A program made the translations under genes and the position numbers. From OLB11 sp044234005 (lineage in GTDB: Bacteria; Bacteroidota; Bacteroidia; Chitinophagales; Chitinophagaceae): a stretch of 42,729 bases of DNA. The first letter of the stretch is position 1. Each line of letters begins with the position of its first letter. The stretch spans positions 1 through 42,729 of the forward strand of contig JBIIJE010000012.1 of assembly GCA_044234005.1 (NCBI GenBank), given 5' to 3'. Below, one piece after another: positions 26,814-35,525 of the stretch. The notes below the pieces were generated by a model. It was not told the DNA's origin and did not search any database. It saw only the letters and a list, made by a program, of their open reading frames with translations.

Positions 26814-28100
26814 TTATTTTGAAATACTAACTTGTTGAGAAATATTTATCCCATCGCCTTGAATATTTACTATATAATTTCCGTTAGCAAATTGCGAGGT
26901 TGGCAATTTAAACGCATTTAATCCTGCTTGAACATTTAAAATTTGCGTTACTATTTTTTTACCTGATAAATCAACTAAGCTTAAAGTTGCTTGCTGGCTT
27001 TCTTTCGCATCCAATACAAGATTCAACTCATTGCTAGCAGGCATAGGATAAAAACTAAAGCTTGAAACTTTTGCATTTACATCTTTGATTGAAGTTGGTT
27101 CAACAATTGCTTTTCGGAAATATATTTTACCTGTAGTATTACCTCCAAAATTCAAGAATTCCAACAAATAAATTCCGCCATTTTTCTCTTTTATCAAATA
27201 GCTATTCGAATCAAGAATAGTCCAAGTTGGTGGTGGTGGAGTTTTCCAATTATAACCAATGGTAGAAATAATCGGACTCAAATTTGGTGTATAGGTATAA
27301 GCATTTTGGAATACTGTATCAGCAGGTATTTGCTGAACCCGTGTCGCTAAAGCACCTCGGTTCATTAATGCACCATTTACAATATTATTTACCAACGGAC
27401 CACTTCCTGGTGCATCTGTGGTGTAACGTATAAAATGGATGTCCCAGGTAGGTGCTGGAGCTTCTCTATTCGTATCTGTACCTGTTGTTAAATTGTAGTA
27501 GGCAAATAAATTATCTTGGTATCCATTTTGTTTCTTCAAGGTATCAAGTATGGAAGTGCCGGCTACTCCAAGCGAATCGAATTTAGCATATTCAAAATAC
27601 CACTCCATAGGCAGGGCTACAAGTTTCTGAATATAAAATTTATAAAATTCATTATTCGCTTTCACTAAGAACACTTTAGTGCCATATACATTATGACTAT
27701 CTAAATTGTAAACGCCCCAGCCGTAATCGAAAGGATTGGCACTTGTAATATCATTGAATGCGCCATTTGACCAATATTGATCATTGTTGTAAATGAGGGT
27801 TCCAGTGGAAGTGTCATTCAAACTTACGGATGACCATTGGCTATAAGTTTTGTTAATGTCATAAACTCTCGCGCCGCCACTATGATTAGCCCAAACAGCT
27901 GCACTATCTGCTATCGAAAGAGAAAAGCCAATATGCCAATTTTTACTATTCTCTTCTCGTTGTACACCATTTTTTAAACTGTAATAAACATCATTTGCGT
28001 AAGATGGTTGTAAGCTTACTGAATCTTCAATCCATACTTGGCCTTTTGCCACATTTGCGATGGCTAAAATTGCCAACATTGTAAAAATCTTTTTTATCAT
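26814..28100 (-). CDS. hmuY: HmuY-like heme-binding protein with T9SS sorting domain
   Basis: 428 residues: a signal peptide (KKIFTMLAILAIANVAKGQ); a HmuY-like domain, recognised by NDVYYSLKNGVQREENSKNW followed by HIGFSLS, SQWSSVSL, YYFEYAKFDSLG-type beta repeats and TWDIHFIRYTT; and a C-terminal type A sorting domain (SFYPMPASNELNLVLDAKES ... LVDLSGKKIV ... FANGNYIVNIQG ... QQVSISK). Classical HmuY of Porphyromonas is a lipoprotein that takes heme from host proteins and hands it to HmuR. This one lacks a lipobox and instead carries a T9SS tail, so it should be exported across the outer membrane. The heme ligands cannot be assigned by eye. First gene of a two-gene unit with the receptor; see the promoter entry. 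Confidence 0.85.
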   Translation of the reverse strand: MIKKIFTMLAILAIANVAKGQVWIEDSVSLQPSYANDVYYSLKNGVQREENSKNWHIGFSLSIADSAAVWANHSGGARVYDINKTYSQWSSVSLNDTSTGTLIYNNDQYWSNGAFNDITSANPFDYGWGVYNLDSHNVYGTKVFLVKANNEFYKFYIQKLVALPMEWYFEYAKFDSLGVAGTSILDTLKKQNGYQDNLFAYYNLTTGTDTNREAPAPTWDIHFIRYTTDAPGSGPLVNNIVNGALMNRGALATRVQQIPADTVFQNAYTYTPNLSPIISTIGYNWKTPPPPTWTILDSNSYLIKEKNGGIYLLEFLNFGGNTTGKIYFRKAIVEPTSIKDVNAKVSSFSFYPMPASNELNLVLDAKESQQATLSLVDLSGKKIVTQILNVQAGLNAFKLPTSQFANGNYIVNIQGDGINISQQVSISK

Positions 28101-28121
28101 TTTATCTTTTATTTAAGAGTC

Positions 28122-28196
28122 CAAAAATACGTTCTATGACATGTTGAAATCCTTATTTATTAAGTGTTTCAACAAATATTACAATGTCATGACATT
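28122..28196 (-). promoter_or_regulatory. hmuY promoter with nested dyads (candidate iron/heme operator)
   Basis: On the minus strand TATTTTTG (28129-28122) is an exact match to the Bacteroidota -7 box TAnnTTTG, 21 bases before the hmuY ATG. Just upstream lie an ATGTCAT half-site (28142-28136), an inverted repeat TGTTGAAA (28142-28149) with TTTCAACA (28167-28174), and a perfect 14-base palindrome AATGTCATGACATT (28183-28196) that repeats the ATGTCAT half-site. The -33 element is not clear. The layout fits a repressor or activator site, but no regulator is identified. Confidence 0.55.
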
Positions 28197-28370
28197 TGAA
28201 TTAAATGATTAGATAAACTGTTGTTAATAGGATGCTAGAAAATGATAATATTTTCAAGTAAAATAGAAAATTATGAGTAATCAAAGTCCGAATACTTGAA
28301 GACGAATTCTAAATTAAAAAAAATATATCGTGTAATGCTTGTAATAACAGTATTCATGTTTAAATTTATA

Positions 28371-31300
28371 ATGAAAAACCAAAAAATCATGAAAGAACTA
28401 ATACCCATCAAAAAATCAATAGCAGCTTCCATCAAGGTCATTTTAGCTTTTCTATTTTTACAGACCAATGTTTATGCGCAAGCACCTTGTCCGAATTGCC
28501 CACAAGTAATTGGTTTATTCGACACAAGCAAATGCCAAAATGGTGTGACACTGGAGGCTAGTACAGGCTATACAAATGTTATACCGCAGCAGGTGAATAA
28601 TCCACTTAAGGTTTGTCAAAATTCACTGATGAAATATAAAGTTGTTGACTTTACGGGTTGTAGTTATGATATACAACCAACTAATGTAACTGTTACAGGA
28701 GGCACATTGGTAAATACATTTCAAAATACATTCACTATTCAGTGGGGAAGCGGCTTAAATGGTAAAGTGTCTTTCAAGATAAAAAGTGGAAATATCATTT
28801 ATAATTGTGACACATTTGCCCATGTATTTTTTACATTAATACCCAATCCAATTGCTTCTTTTACAGCGAATCCCCAACCTGCTTGTTTTAATTCACCCAC
28901 TCATATTACTTTCAATTCAAATGCATCGCAGAATGCAGTTTCCTATTTTTGGGATTTTGGCGATGGCTTTACCTCTCTAGGTGCTAATCCAGTGCATGCT
29001 TATAATGCTCCAGGATCTTATCAAGTTTGTCTGACAGTTTCGAATTACGAAGCGGGTTCTCCTTCTGGTTCTATCGGACCACCATGTGTAACATGTTTTG
29101 ATAGTATTTGCAAGACAATTGTGATTGACACTTTGCCTGCTCCGCCTATTACATGTGTTGCTACTGTTTGCGCAGGTGCAACCGCTACCTATACAACAGC
29201 AGCCAGTGGTTGTAGTTCTTATAATTGGATAGTTGTGGGTGGAACCATTACAAATGGACAAGGTACGAATACTATACAAGTTACATGGGGCAATGGCAAT
29301 CCTCAAGGTAGTATTTCGTTGGTAGTTGCTGGTTGTAGCAACAATTATTGTGCTCAAGGGAATACGGTAAATGTTCCTATTGTGAGCAATAGCTTAAATA
29401 TCGTTGGTGATACACTCGTATGTATAAATTCAAGTTCGAATTACTCATTACCCACCTTACCTGCTACTAATTATAGTTGGAGTGTGAATTCACCAGCAAA
29501 CATTATCCCCGTAAACACTAACACCAGTAGTGTCGATGTTACATTTACTTCTTTGGGCACATACACCCTCAATGCATCATATTATGATAGTACATTGCAA
29601 TGTGGTGGTAGTGCTGCAATTGTCATTTTTGTGAGACCCTATTTGCAAATAAAAGGTCAAGATAAAACATGCCAAAACAATTCAAGCATTTTACAAAGTT
29701 ATTTCTTGAACCCATCGAATATTCAAATACCCCAAGCATGTAATTGGAGCATTTTACCTTCAGGTGCAACAATAACAAGTGGAAATGGGACACCAACGGC
29801 AACTATCAATTGGCCGAGTGCTGGCACTTATACCGTAACGGCTACTTCAACTTCAAGCTCGCCTAGCGTTTGTAATATTTCATCCTATACAGTTCTTGTA
29901 AACCCTAAACCTATAGTAACAGCTATTAATGGATTAAATAATGTTTGTCCTGGCGGAACAAGTGTATATTCAGCACTTGCAAATACATCTGGGCAATTCT
30001 CATGGTTTATTACAGGCGGCAGTGGCATTCAACTTAATGGAAATGCAGATTCTGTTCAAATTACTTGGAATAATGCAGGTCCATATAGTATTGGAGTCAC
30101 CTTAACCGCATTTGGTACCAACTGTGTAAGTGATACTTTAGTAAAAAATGTGTCTCCTTTCCCTACGCCAATTTTAACAGGCAATACAAGTGTTTGTGTA
30201 GATGATACCTTGAATTATAGTGTCGCGTTTGCACCACCTGGTAATTATAATTGGTTTATTACGCCACCTAACTTAGGAACTATCTTATCAGGGCAAGGCA
30301 CTAGCAGTGTTCAAATAAAATGGCATGGAGATAATACTAATACAAATCCTATTTCAGCATACTTGTATTTTGGTGCTTGTCATGCAGATTCTATTTTAAT
30401 TACAATCAATAAACCTCCAAGTATAAGCGTCATAACTTCGGGTACATTATGTTCTTCAGGCATTAATTTGTCAACAAATGCCACGTCTGGAATTTACAAT
30501 TGGAGTTCTATTACTCAGCTTTTAACTCCTTCTCAGCCAACTAATTTAAACAGTTTAACTGGCCTTCAATTACCAGGTAATTATGCCGTGAATATTAGCA
30601 ATGTAAATGGCAGTGGTTGTAATGTAATGGTGAATTATCAAATTCCGGATATTGGAAGGCCTGATGCGCAAATCTATACAACGGGTAGCACTTATTATTG
30701 CTTGCCTAACTTACCCAGTATGACAATTAATGCTTTAACCGGTGCAGGTTACACATATCAATGGTTTTTAAATGGTAACCCTATTGGATCCGGTGTAGAT
30801 ACCTTACAAGTAAATTCAAGTTTAATAAATACAGCAGGCAACTACAATTTTTATTGTGTCGTTACAGTCGGTCTATGTAAGGACACTTCAAGCAATATTA
30901 TCATACAAGTGAATAATTGCGTGCCTTCCCCAGGTTGTCTTGGTACGTTTGATATTACAAGTATTTCAAATTGTAATCCATTTACGCTTGGTCTCACAGC
31001 TACTTTCCCTTCTGGAGCTACACTTAGCAATTTTACTATTACTCATTACGACGAAAATTCAGTCGTGAACGGATTAACCACCAAAAGCTATACGAGTATA
31101 GGGCTTAAACAATTTAAAGTTTGTGCATTAGTTTCTGGACCGGGGGCGAATTGCATATACTGTAAAGATTCGTTTGCAACTGTTAGTTTAGCAGCTTTAT
31201 TTACTTTAAATAATAATTGCGGTATAGTTACTTTAACTGACCAATCCACAGTTATTCCTCCAGCAACTATAAGTTCCTATACATGGACAGTCACGGATGG

Positions 31301-33206
31301 CGCCAATAATATTGTGTTGCCAAGCGTTGCTTCATTTAACAATACTGCTATTCCTAGTCCTATTCTAAGCATTACTCAAAATGGAACATTCATTATTACT
31401 CAAACCGTGACTGCCTCAAATGGCTGTGCTTCAATTTATAAAGACACGATTAATGTAGTGCTTGCCGATGCGAGTTTTAACGTGGGTATAGGTTGTGCTT
31501 CCACTCCACTCAATATGACAGGTGCACAATCAGGTGTTATTCACTTTTGGGATTTTGGTGATGCTTCTGTTTCTTATGTGTATCCAACAGCACATGCATA
31601 TTCTTCGCCGGGCACCTACACTATTCAACATATTGTAACAAATAATCTGGGTTGTACAGATACTCTGAATCAAACAACTACAATATGGCCGAATCCGTTT
31701 TGCAATATTGTAAGTGTTGGAAATAATCCATTGTGTAGCGGCGATACTCTGTTTTTAAATGCTTGTACGGGCTATAGCAGTTATCAATGGTATAAAAATG
31801 GAATCGCGATTTCATCAAGTAATGTTGTTGTTTTTCCGGCAACCCAAACTGGTAACTATTCTTTTCAGGCTTTAGATATTAATGGTTGTGTAGTGACAAG
31901 TGATACTATTAATTTACTTGTGATACCTAAACCTAGCACCACATTTTTACAAAGCGGTCCATTATGCGACGGGGCAAATTTTACGATTAGTATTCCAAGT
32001 TGTACGGGTTGTTTTTACAATTGGTTTGTTGACAATAATCCAATTATAATTCCAGGCAATAGCAATGTCATTTCTGGTTTTGGAGGTCTGGCGCCATATA
32101 CTGTGGGTTCGCATTGGATCACGGTAAATGTATTAAGTGGTGGATGTCTCATTACTGATTCTACGCAAATAACATTTAATGCTGAGCCAAGTGTTAGTGT
32201 TACTACCGTAGGGCCTTTGCCGAAATGTAGTAATAATCCTTACATCTTTAGTGCAACCAGTAATGCGAGTAGTCCAACATGGGCTTGGAATTTAGGAAGC
32301 CAAACCTTAAGTACAACTAATATACTAAATACTTCCTCAAACGGAATTTATACAGTTATTGTGACGGATGGGGTAACGGGTTGTACCAATCAAGCAGTAG
32401 AGTTTATTAATGAAAGCCCCGATTTAAGCTTATTCCCTATAGGTTGTGATTTGATTTGTGATACTGCATTTACCTCAATACCGCTGCCATCCTTAAATGG
32501 CGATTTGTCGATATACAGTAGCATAAATTGGTATAAATTTCCTAATCTTTCTAATATTATTGCAAGTGGAAATCCGTTTCCAGTTAATACCTTAGCGAAT
32601 GGGAATCATCAATTGGCCGTTATTGTTACAAGTGTCAACGGCTGCGTTGATACATCAACTGTTTACTCCATAACCACATACAGTTGTAATATTCCACTAG
32701 AGAATTTAGCACTCAGGATAACAGCATTTGAAGAAGCTAATTTCAATAAAATTATGTGGCATATAAGCGATGAAAAACAGATTCTAAACTACGAAGTACT
32801 CAAGAGCAAGGATGGATATACATTCTCTAGCTTAGGGAATCAAATGGCATTGCATCATAACGAGGCTTCATCTTATTTTATGTTAGATAAGCTTCCTTTT
32901 GAGCCTTTTACCTATTATAAGATACGTGTTACTGATATGGATAATAAATATTTTGATTCAGAAATTGCTGTGGTAAAAAGAAATTCCGAAACTTCAGGTT
33001 TTCAAGTTTTTCCTAATCCCTCGAAAGATCAAATATTTATTACTAAAAAGGCTAACATGGAATTATTCGATTTAACTGGAAAATTATTATTGAAATCAAT
33101 TCAAACAAGCGAAATGGCTATTAGTCATTTAGCAAATGGTGTTTATTACTTGAAATGTATTGATGAAAATAAAAAGCAATTCGTATTTAAAATTATAAAA
33201 AATTAA
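28371..33206 (+). CDS. Giant PKD-repeat surface protein exported by T9SS
   Basis: About 1611 residues from ATG 28371, chosen for its TTTATA-ATG context and because it leads into a signal peptide (AASIKVILAFLFLQTNVYAQ). ATG 28389 is an equally good start; the upstream TTG at 28296 is unlikely. Two canonical PKD domains are visible: YFWDFGDG...HAYNAPGSYQVCLTV near 192 and HFWDFGDA...HAYSSPGTYTIQHIV near 1056. Between and around them are tandem PKD-like/Ig-like modules of about 85 residues that begin with a VCxGxxxxYS pattern and contain a W-x-(V/I) core. Cysteine is unusually frequent. The last 70 residues form a type A sorting domain (FQVFPNPSKDQIFITK ... LFDLTGKLLLKS ... LANGVYYLKC ... FKIIKN). 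Likely a secreted adhesin or matrix protein. It has no enzymatic motif and no partner genes. Confidence 0.88.
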   Translation: MKNQKIMKELIPIKKSIAASIKVILAFLFLQTNVYAQAPCPNCPQVIGLFDTSKCQNGVTLEASTGYTNVIPQQVNNPLKVCQNSLMKYKVVDFTGCSYDIQPTNVTVTGGTLVNTFQNTFTIQWGSGLNGKVSFKIKSGNIIYNCDTFAHVFFTLIPNPIASFTANPQPACFNSPTHITFNSNASQNAVSYFWDFGDGFTSLGANPVHAYNAPGSYQVCLTVSNYEAGSPSGSIGPPCVTCFDSICKTIVIDTLPAPPITCVATVCAGATATYTTAASGCSSYNWIVVGGTITNGQGTNTIQVTWGNGNPQGSISLVVAGCSNNYCAQGNTVNVPIVSNSLNIVGDTLVCINSSSNYSLPTLPATNYSWSVNSPANIIPVNTNTSSVDVTFTSLGTYTLNASYYDSTLQCGGSAAIVIFVRPYLQIKGQDKTCQNNSSILQSYFLNPSNIQIPQACNWSILPSGATITSGNGTPTATINWPSAGTYTVTATSTSSSPSVCNISSYTVLVNPKPIVTAINGLNNVCPGGTSVYSALANTSGQFSWFITGGSGIQLNGNADSVQITWNNAGPYSIGVTLTAFGTNCVSDTLVKNVSPFPTPILTGNTSVCVDDTLNYSVAFAPPGNYNWFITPPNLGTILSGQGTSSVQIKWHGDNTNTNPISAYLYFGACHADSILITINKPPSISVITSGTLCSSGINLSTNATSGIYNWSSITQLLTPSQPTNLNSLTGLQLPGNYAVNISNVNGSGCNVMVNYQIPDIGRPDAQIYTTGSTYYCLPNLPSMTINALTGAGYTYQWFLNGNPIGSGVDTLQVNSSLINTAGNYNFYCVVTVGLCKDTSSNIIIQVNNCVPSPGCLGTFDITSISNCNPFTLGLTATFPSGATLSNFTITHYDENSVVNGLTTKSYTSIGLKQFKVCALVSGPGANCIYCKDSFATVSLAALFTLNNNCGIVTLTDQSTVIPPATISSYTWTVTDGANNIVLPSVASFNNTAIPSPILSITQNGTFIITQTVTASNGCASIYKDTINVVLADASFNVGIGCASTPLNMTGAQSGVIHFWDFGDASVSYVYPTAHAYSSPGTYTIQHIVTNNLGCTDTLNQTTTIWPNPFCNIVSVGNNPLCSGDTLFLNACTGYSSYQWYKNGIAISSSNVVVFPATQTGNYSFQALDINGCVVTSDTINLLVIPKPSTTFLQSGPLCDGANFTISIPSCTGCFYNWFVDNNPIIIPGNSNVISGFGGLAPYTVGSHWITVNVLSGGCLITDSTQITFNAEPSVSVTTVGPLPKCSNNPYIFSATSNASSPTWAWNLGSQTLSTTNILNTSSNGIYTVIVTDGVTGCTNQAVEFINESPDLSLFPIGCDLICDTAFTSIPLPSLNGDLSIYSSINWYKFPNLSNIIASGNPFPVNTLANGNHQLAVIVTSVNGCVDTSTVYSITTYSCNIPLENLALRITAFEEANFNKIMWHISDEKQILNYEVLKSKDGYTFSSLGNQMALHHNEASSYFMLDKLPFEPFTYYKIRVTDMDNKYFDSEIAVVKRNSETSGFQVFPNPSKDQIFITKKANMELFDLTGKLLLKSIQTSEMAISHLANGVYYLKCIDENKKQFVFKIIKN
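29130..30410 (+). repeat. Tandem PKD-like modules within the surface protein gene
   Basis: At least five modules of roughly 85 codons start with related segments (TVCAGATATYT, LVCINSSSNYS, KTCQNNSSIL, NVCPGGTSVYS, SVCVDDTLNYS). Each is followed by a YxWxI/V core and an xVQITW-type strand. The DNA copies are diverged, so this is ancient protein-level duplication rather than a recent tandem repeat. Confidence 0.7.
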
Positions 33207-33639
33207 TAGGCGCGCGATTGATTTGTTGTATAAATAGGCTTCCTGTGCAAGTCAGAAATGATGCATATACAATAATCGAAGGAAGAGATGTGAATATACT
33301 TCGACTGCAGATTGACTAATTAAATATGGTATTTCTTGCTAGTGAAAATACTTTGGTAAAAAAATGCATGGAACTTTATCTGAGATTTTGCACCAAAAAT
33401 GAAGTGAGCTGCTGTGAATCACGGGTACGAACCCCAAAGCTTGCTTTGGAAACAAAATCGGTACCGGAGTTGCGAGGTATTAACCCTTCGATAGCTCCTT
33501 CCTCGCATCGGATGTAAAAATCTAAATTTGCACTTCATGTTGATTTTTGTAATAAAACCTGATAAGACTATTCTCGATTTTGCAGTTTGTATTTTCAACA
33601 GCAAAATTTGGATTTAACTATTTGTCAATAACATGGGTA
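33207..33639. other. Intergenic region with several hairpins, no gene
   Basis: 433 bases between the surface protein gene and the convergent TsaC/YciO-type gene. Left part: CGATT and TTGTAT near 33216-33231 can pair with ATACAA and AATCG near 33268-33281. Right part, more GC-rich: CCAAAGC-TT-GCTTTGG (33434-33449), the palindrome CGGTACCG, and TGCGAGG (33471-33477) with CCTCGCA (33501-33507). The short ORFs here on both strands look spurious. This may be a dispersed repeat or an RNA; there is no T-run terminator. Confidence 0.45.
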
Positions 33640-34245
33640 TTATTCGACGATGCCTAAACCTTGTCGAATTATTTCTGGCGGCGATATCACACAATCTATA
33701 ATTGTAGATGGCGTCACGCCCCCTAATCCGCCATCAATCACAAAATCGACAACATGCTGGAACTTTTCATAAATCTCAAAAGGGTCGTTTAATATTTCGT
33801 TATTTTCTGTAGGTAATGAAGCACTTAAAATAGGTCTTCCTAATTCTTTTAGAATTGCATGGCTGATCGGATTATTGGGAACACGGATACCAACGGTTTC
33901 TTTTTTGGTTCTCAGTAATTTAGGAACCTTCTTGCTTGCTGGTAAAATAAAAGTATAAGGTCCAGGCACATGTTGTTTTAAAAAACGATATAAGGGCGTA
34001 TTAATTGATTTTGTGAACTCGCTCAAGTGGCTTAAATCATTGCATAAAAATGAAAGCTGGGCTTTGCTGGATTGAATACCTTTGATATGACAAATGCGCT
34101 CAATGGCTTCTGGGTGTTCAATGTCGCAACCAATTCCATAAACAGTATCAGTAGGGTAAATAATAACACCACCTTTTTGTAAAGATGCCACAATTTGCTT
34201 CACTTTCCTTTCATCAGGATTCTTAGGGTGAATTTCCAGTAACAT
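33640..34245 (-). CDS. Sua5/YciO/YrdC family protein, probable threonylcarbamoyl-AMP synthase
   Basis: 201 residues from the ATG at 34245. A longer start at 34296 would run into the divergent gene and lacks family similarity. The YrdC-fold motifs are plain: NPDERKVKQIVASLQKGGVI, IYPTDTVYGIGCDIEHP, ERICHIKGIQ, LKQHVPGPYTFILPASKK, TVGIRVPNNPISHAILKE and RPILSASLP. The family makes threonylcarbamoyl-AMP from threonine, bicarbonate and ATP for the t6A37 modification of ANN-decoding tRNAs. The sequence pattern (IHP-NP-start, ERICxIKG, LCNDLSHLS) is closest to the YciO branch, which in E. coli is much less active than TsaC. In Bacteroidota this branch is usually annotated as the synthase. The start codon lies only 11 bases from the divergent membrane-protein start. 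Confidence 0.88.
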   Translation of the reverse strand: MLLEIHPKNPDERKVKQIVASLQKGGVIIYPTDTVYGIGCDIEHPEAIERICHIKGIQSSKAQLSFLCNDLSHLSEFTKSINTPLYRFLKQHVPGPYTFILPASKKVPKLLRTKKETVGIRVPNNPISHAILKELGRPILSASLPTENNEILNDPFEIYEKFQHVVDFVIDGGLGGVTPSTIIDCVISPPEIIRQGLGIVE

Positions 34246-34256
34246 GATACAAATAT

Positions 34257-35525
34257 ATGAAGCATGTATTATCTTACGCCCAAATGTTTTCGGCACGAAG
34301 TCTAGATCGTTCCTCTGTATGGTATTTCATTATTGTACTGACAATTATATCATTTCCATGGAGTGAAAGATTTAGTTCTATTGGTATTATACTTTTAGTA
34401 TTGCATTGGCTGATTGACGAAAATTTTTTTCTTAAGCTTCGTAGTTTTAAAATGAATTGGTGCATCGGTTTGATGTGGAGCTTTTTTCTCCTTCATTTCA
34501 TTCAATTGCCAAGAGGAATATCATTGCAAGATGGATGGCACTCTATAGAAGTTAAAATGAGCTTTTTTATTTTGCCCTTACTATTTGCAACTGAAAATTA
34601 CTTTACCCCGAAAAAGTTTAAACAGCTTATGTGGTTTTTTGTTATATCACTAGCTGCATCTTTTGTATACGCAGTAGTATGCTCGTTTTTATTTACGAAG
34701 CCGAACGAGTTCGTCTATATATTCGACAGAATGAAAATTTCGAGTGCGCTTATGGGGCCGAACTATTATGCGAACTATTTTAGCCTTGCCATCGTATTTA
34801 TTGGTACTGAATTGCTTGAAGCTAAGCATAAATTCTCGAGAGAAAACCTAATCTATTGGATACTTGGCATTTGTTTTCTAATTGTTCAATTATTTTTGAT
34901 TTCCAAAACTGCCTGGCTTTTTATGGCGGTATTTTTTATTTATGCGGCTTGGCATTTTTTTTCATTTTTAAAAAATAGTGCCATACGAATAATTATCTTT
35001 TTGTCGATTGTACTATTATTGGGGTTTTCAAGCACCTTTTTACCACCTATTCGAAAGCGAATCCATGAAACACGAACTGAATTAAAGATCAATCCAAGTG
35101 AAGTGAAAATTTATAATTCGTCAACCTGTAGAAAAATTGCATGGGGCTTGGAGTGGGATTTAATCAAGAAAAGATGGCTCGTTGGATACGGGACAGGTAG
35201 CGCGAATCCGCTATTGTTGGAAAGTTTAAAAAAGGGCAATTACACAGATTTAGTTAAGCATAATATGCATACACATAATCAGTTATTTCATACTTGGCTC
35301 GATTTGGGTTTGGCTGGATTGTTAATTTTGTTATCAATTTTAGGCTTTAGTTTTTTTACTTCAATTGTAAAACGAAATGTGTATTTATTTTGGATAACGC
35401 TACTCACCCTGTTGAATTGTATTACAGATGATATGCTCGAAATTCAGGCAGGATGCGTATTTTTTATTTTTGTAATGAGTTTGCTTCTATTTGCACCACC
35501 CCAAAAAAAAACAACCTATAGTTAA
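34257..35525 (+). CDS. O-antigen ligase/polymerase-like membrane protein
   Basis: 422 residues with about ten to twelve hydrophobic segments and one large loop (about 265-345). The loop ends in WLVGYGTGSANPLL ... HNMHTHNQLFHTWLDLGLAG, the characteristic Wzy_C/WaaL region with its H-x-x-x-x-Q-x-x-x-x-W pattern. Such proteins join O-antigen or other polysaccharide to lipid A core, or polymerise it, on the periplasmic side of the inner membrane. The true start may be the ATG at 34284 (MFSARSLDRSS), which would leave room for a promoter. From 34257 only 11 bases separate it from the divergent TsaC/YciO-type start. There are no glycosyltransferase or Wzx genes around it, so it is an orphan. Its stop codon interlocks with that of the convergent response regulator in TTAA. 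Confidence 0.85.
   Translation: MKHVLSYAQMFSARSLDRSSVWYFIIVLTIISFPWSERFSSIGIILLVLHWLIDENFFLKLRSFKMNWCIGLMWSFFLLHFIQLPRGISLQDGWHSIEVKMSFFILPLLFATENYFTPKKFKQLMWFFVISLAASFVYAVVCSFLFTKPNEFVYIFDRMKISSALMGPNYYANYFSLAIVFIGTELLEAKHKFSRENLIYWILGICFLIVQLFLISKTAWLFMAVFFIYAAWHFFSFLKNSAIRIIIFLSIVLLLGFSSTFLPPIRKRIHETRTELKINPSEVKIYNSSTCRKIAWGLEWDLIKKRWLVGYGTGSANPLLLESLKKGNYTDLVKHNMHTHNQLFHTWLDLGLAGLLILLSILGFSFFTSIVKRNVYLFWITLLTLLNCITDDMLEIQAGCVFFIFVMSLLLFAPPQKKTTYS

Noticed and set aside
33404..33510. Possible tRNA on the minus strand because of GGGGTTCGTACCC
   Set aside because: No matching acceptor, D or anticodon arms could be drawn, the invariant A58 of the T-loop is not in place, and there is no CCA-compatible end.
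33326..33517. 63-residue plus-strand ORF and overlapping minus-strand ORF
   Set aside because: They cover a cluster of hairpins, have no family resemblance and no start context; they look like chance ORFs over noncoding DNA.
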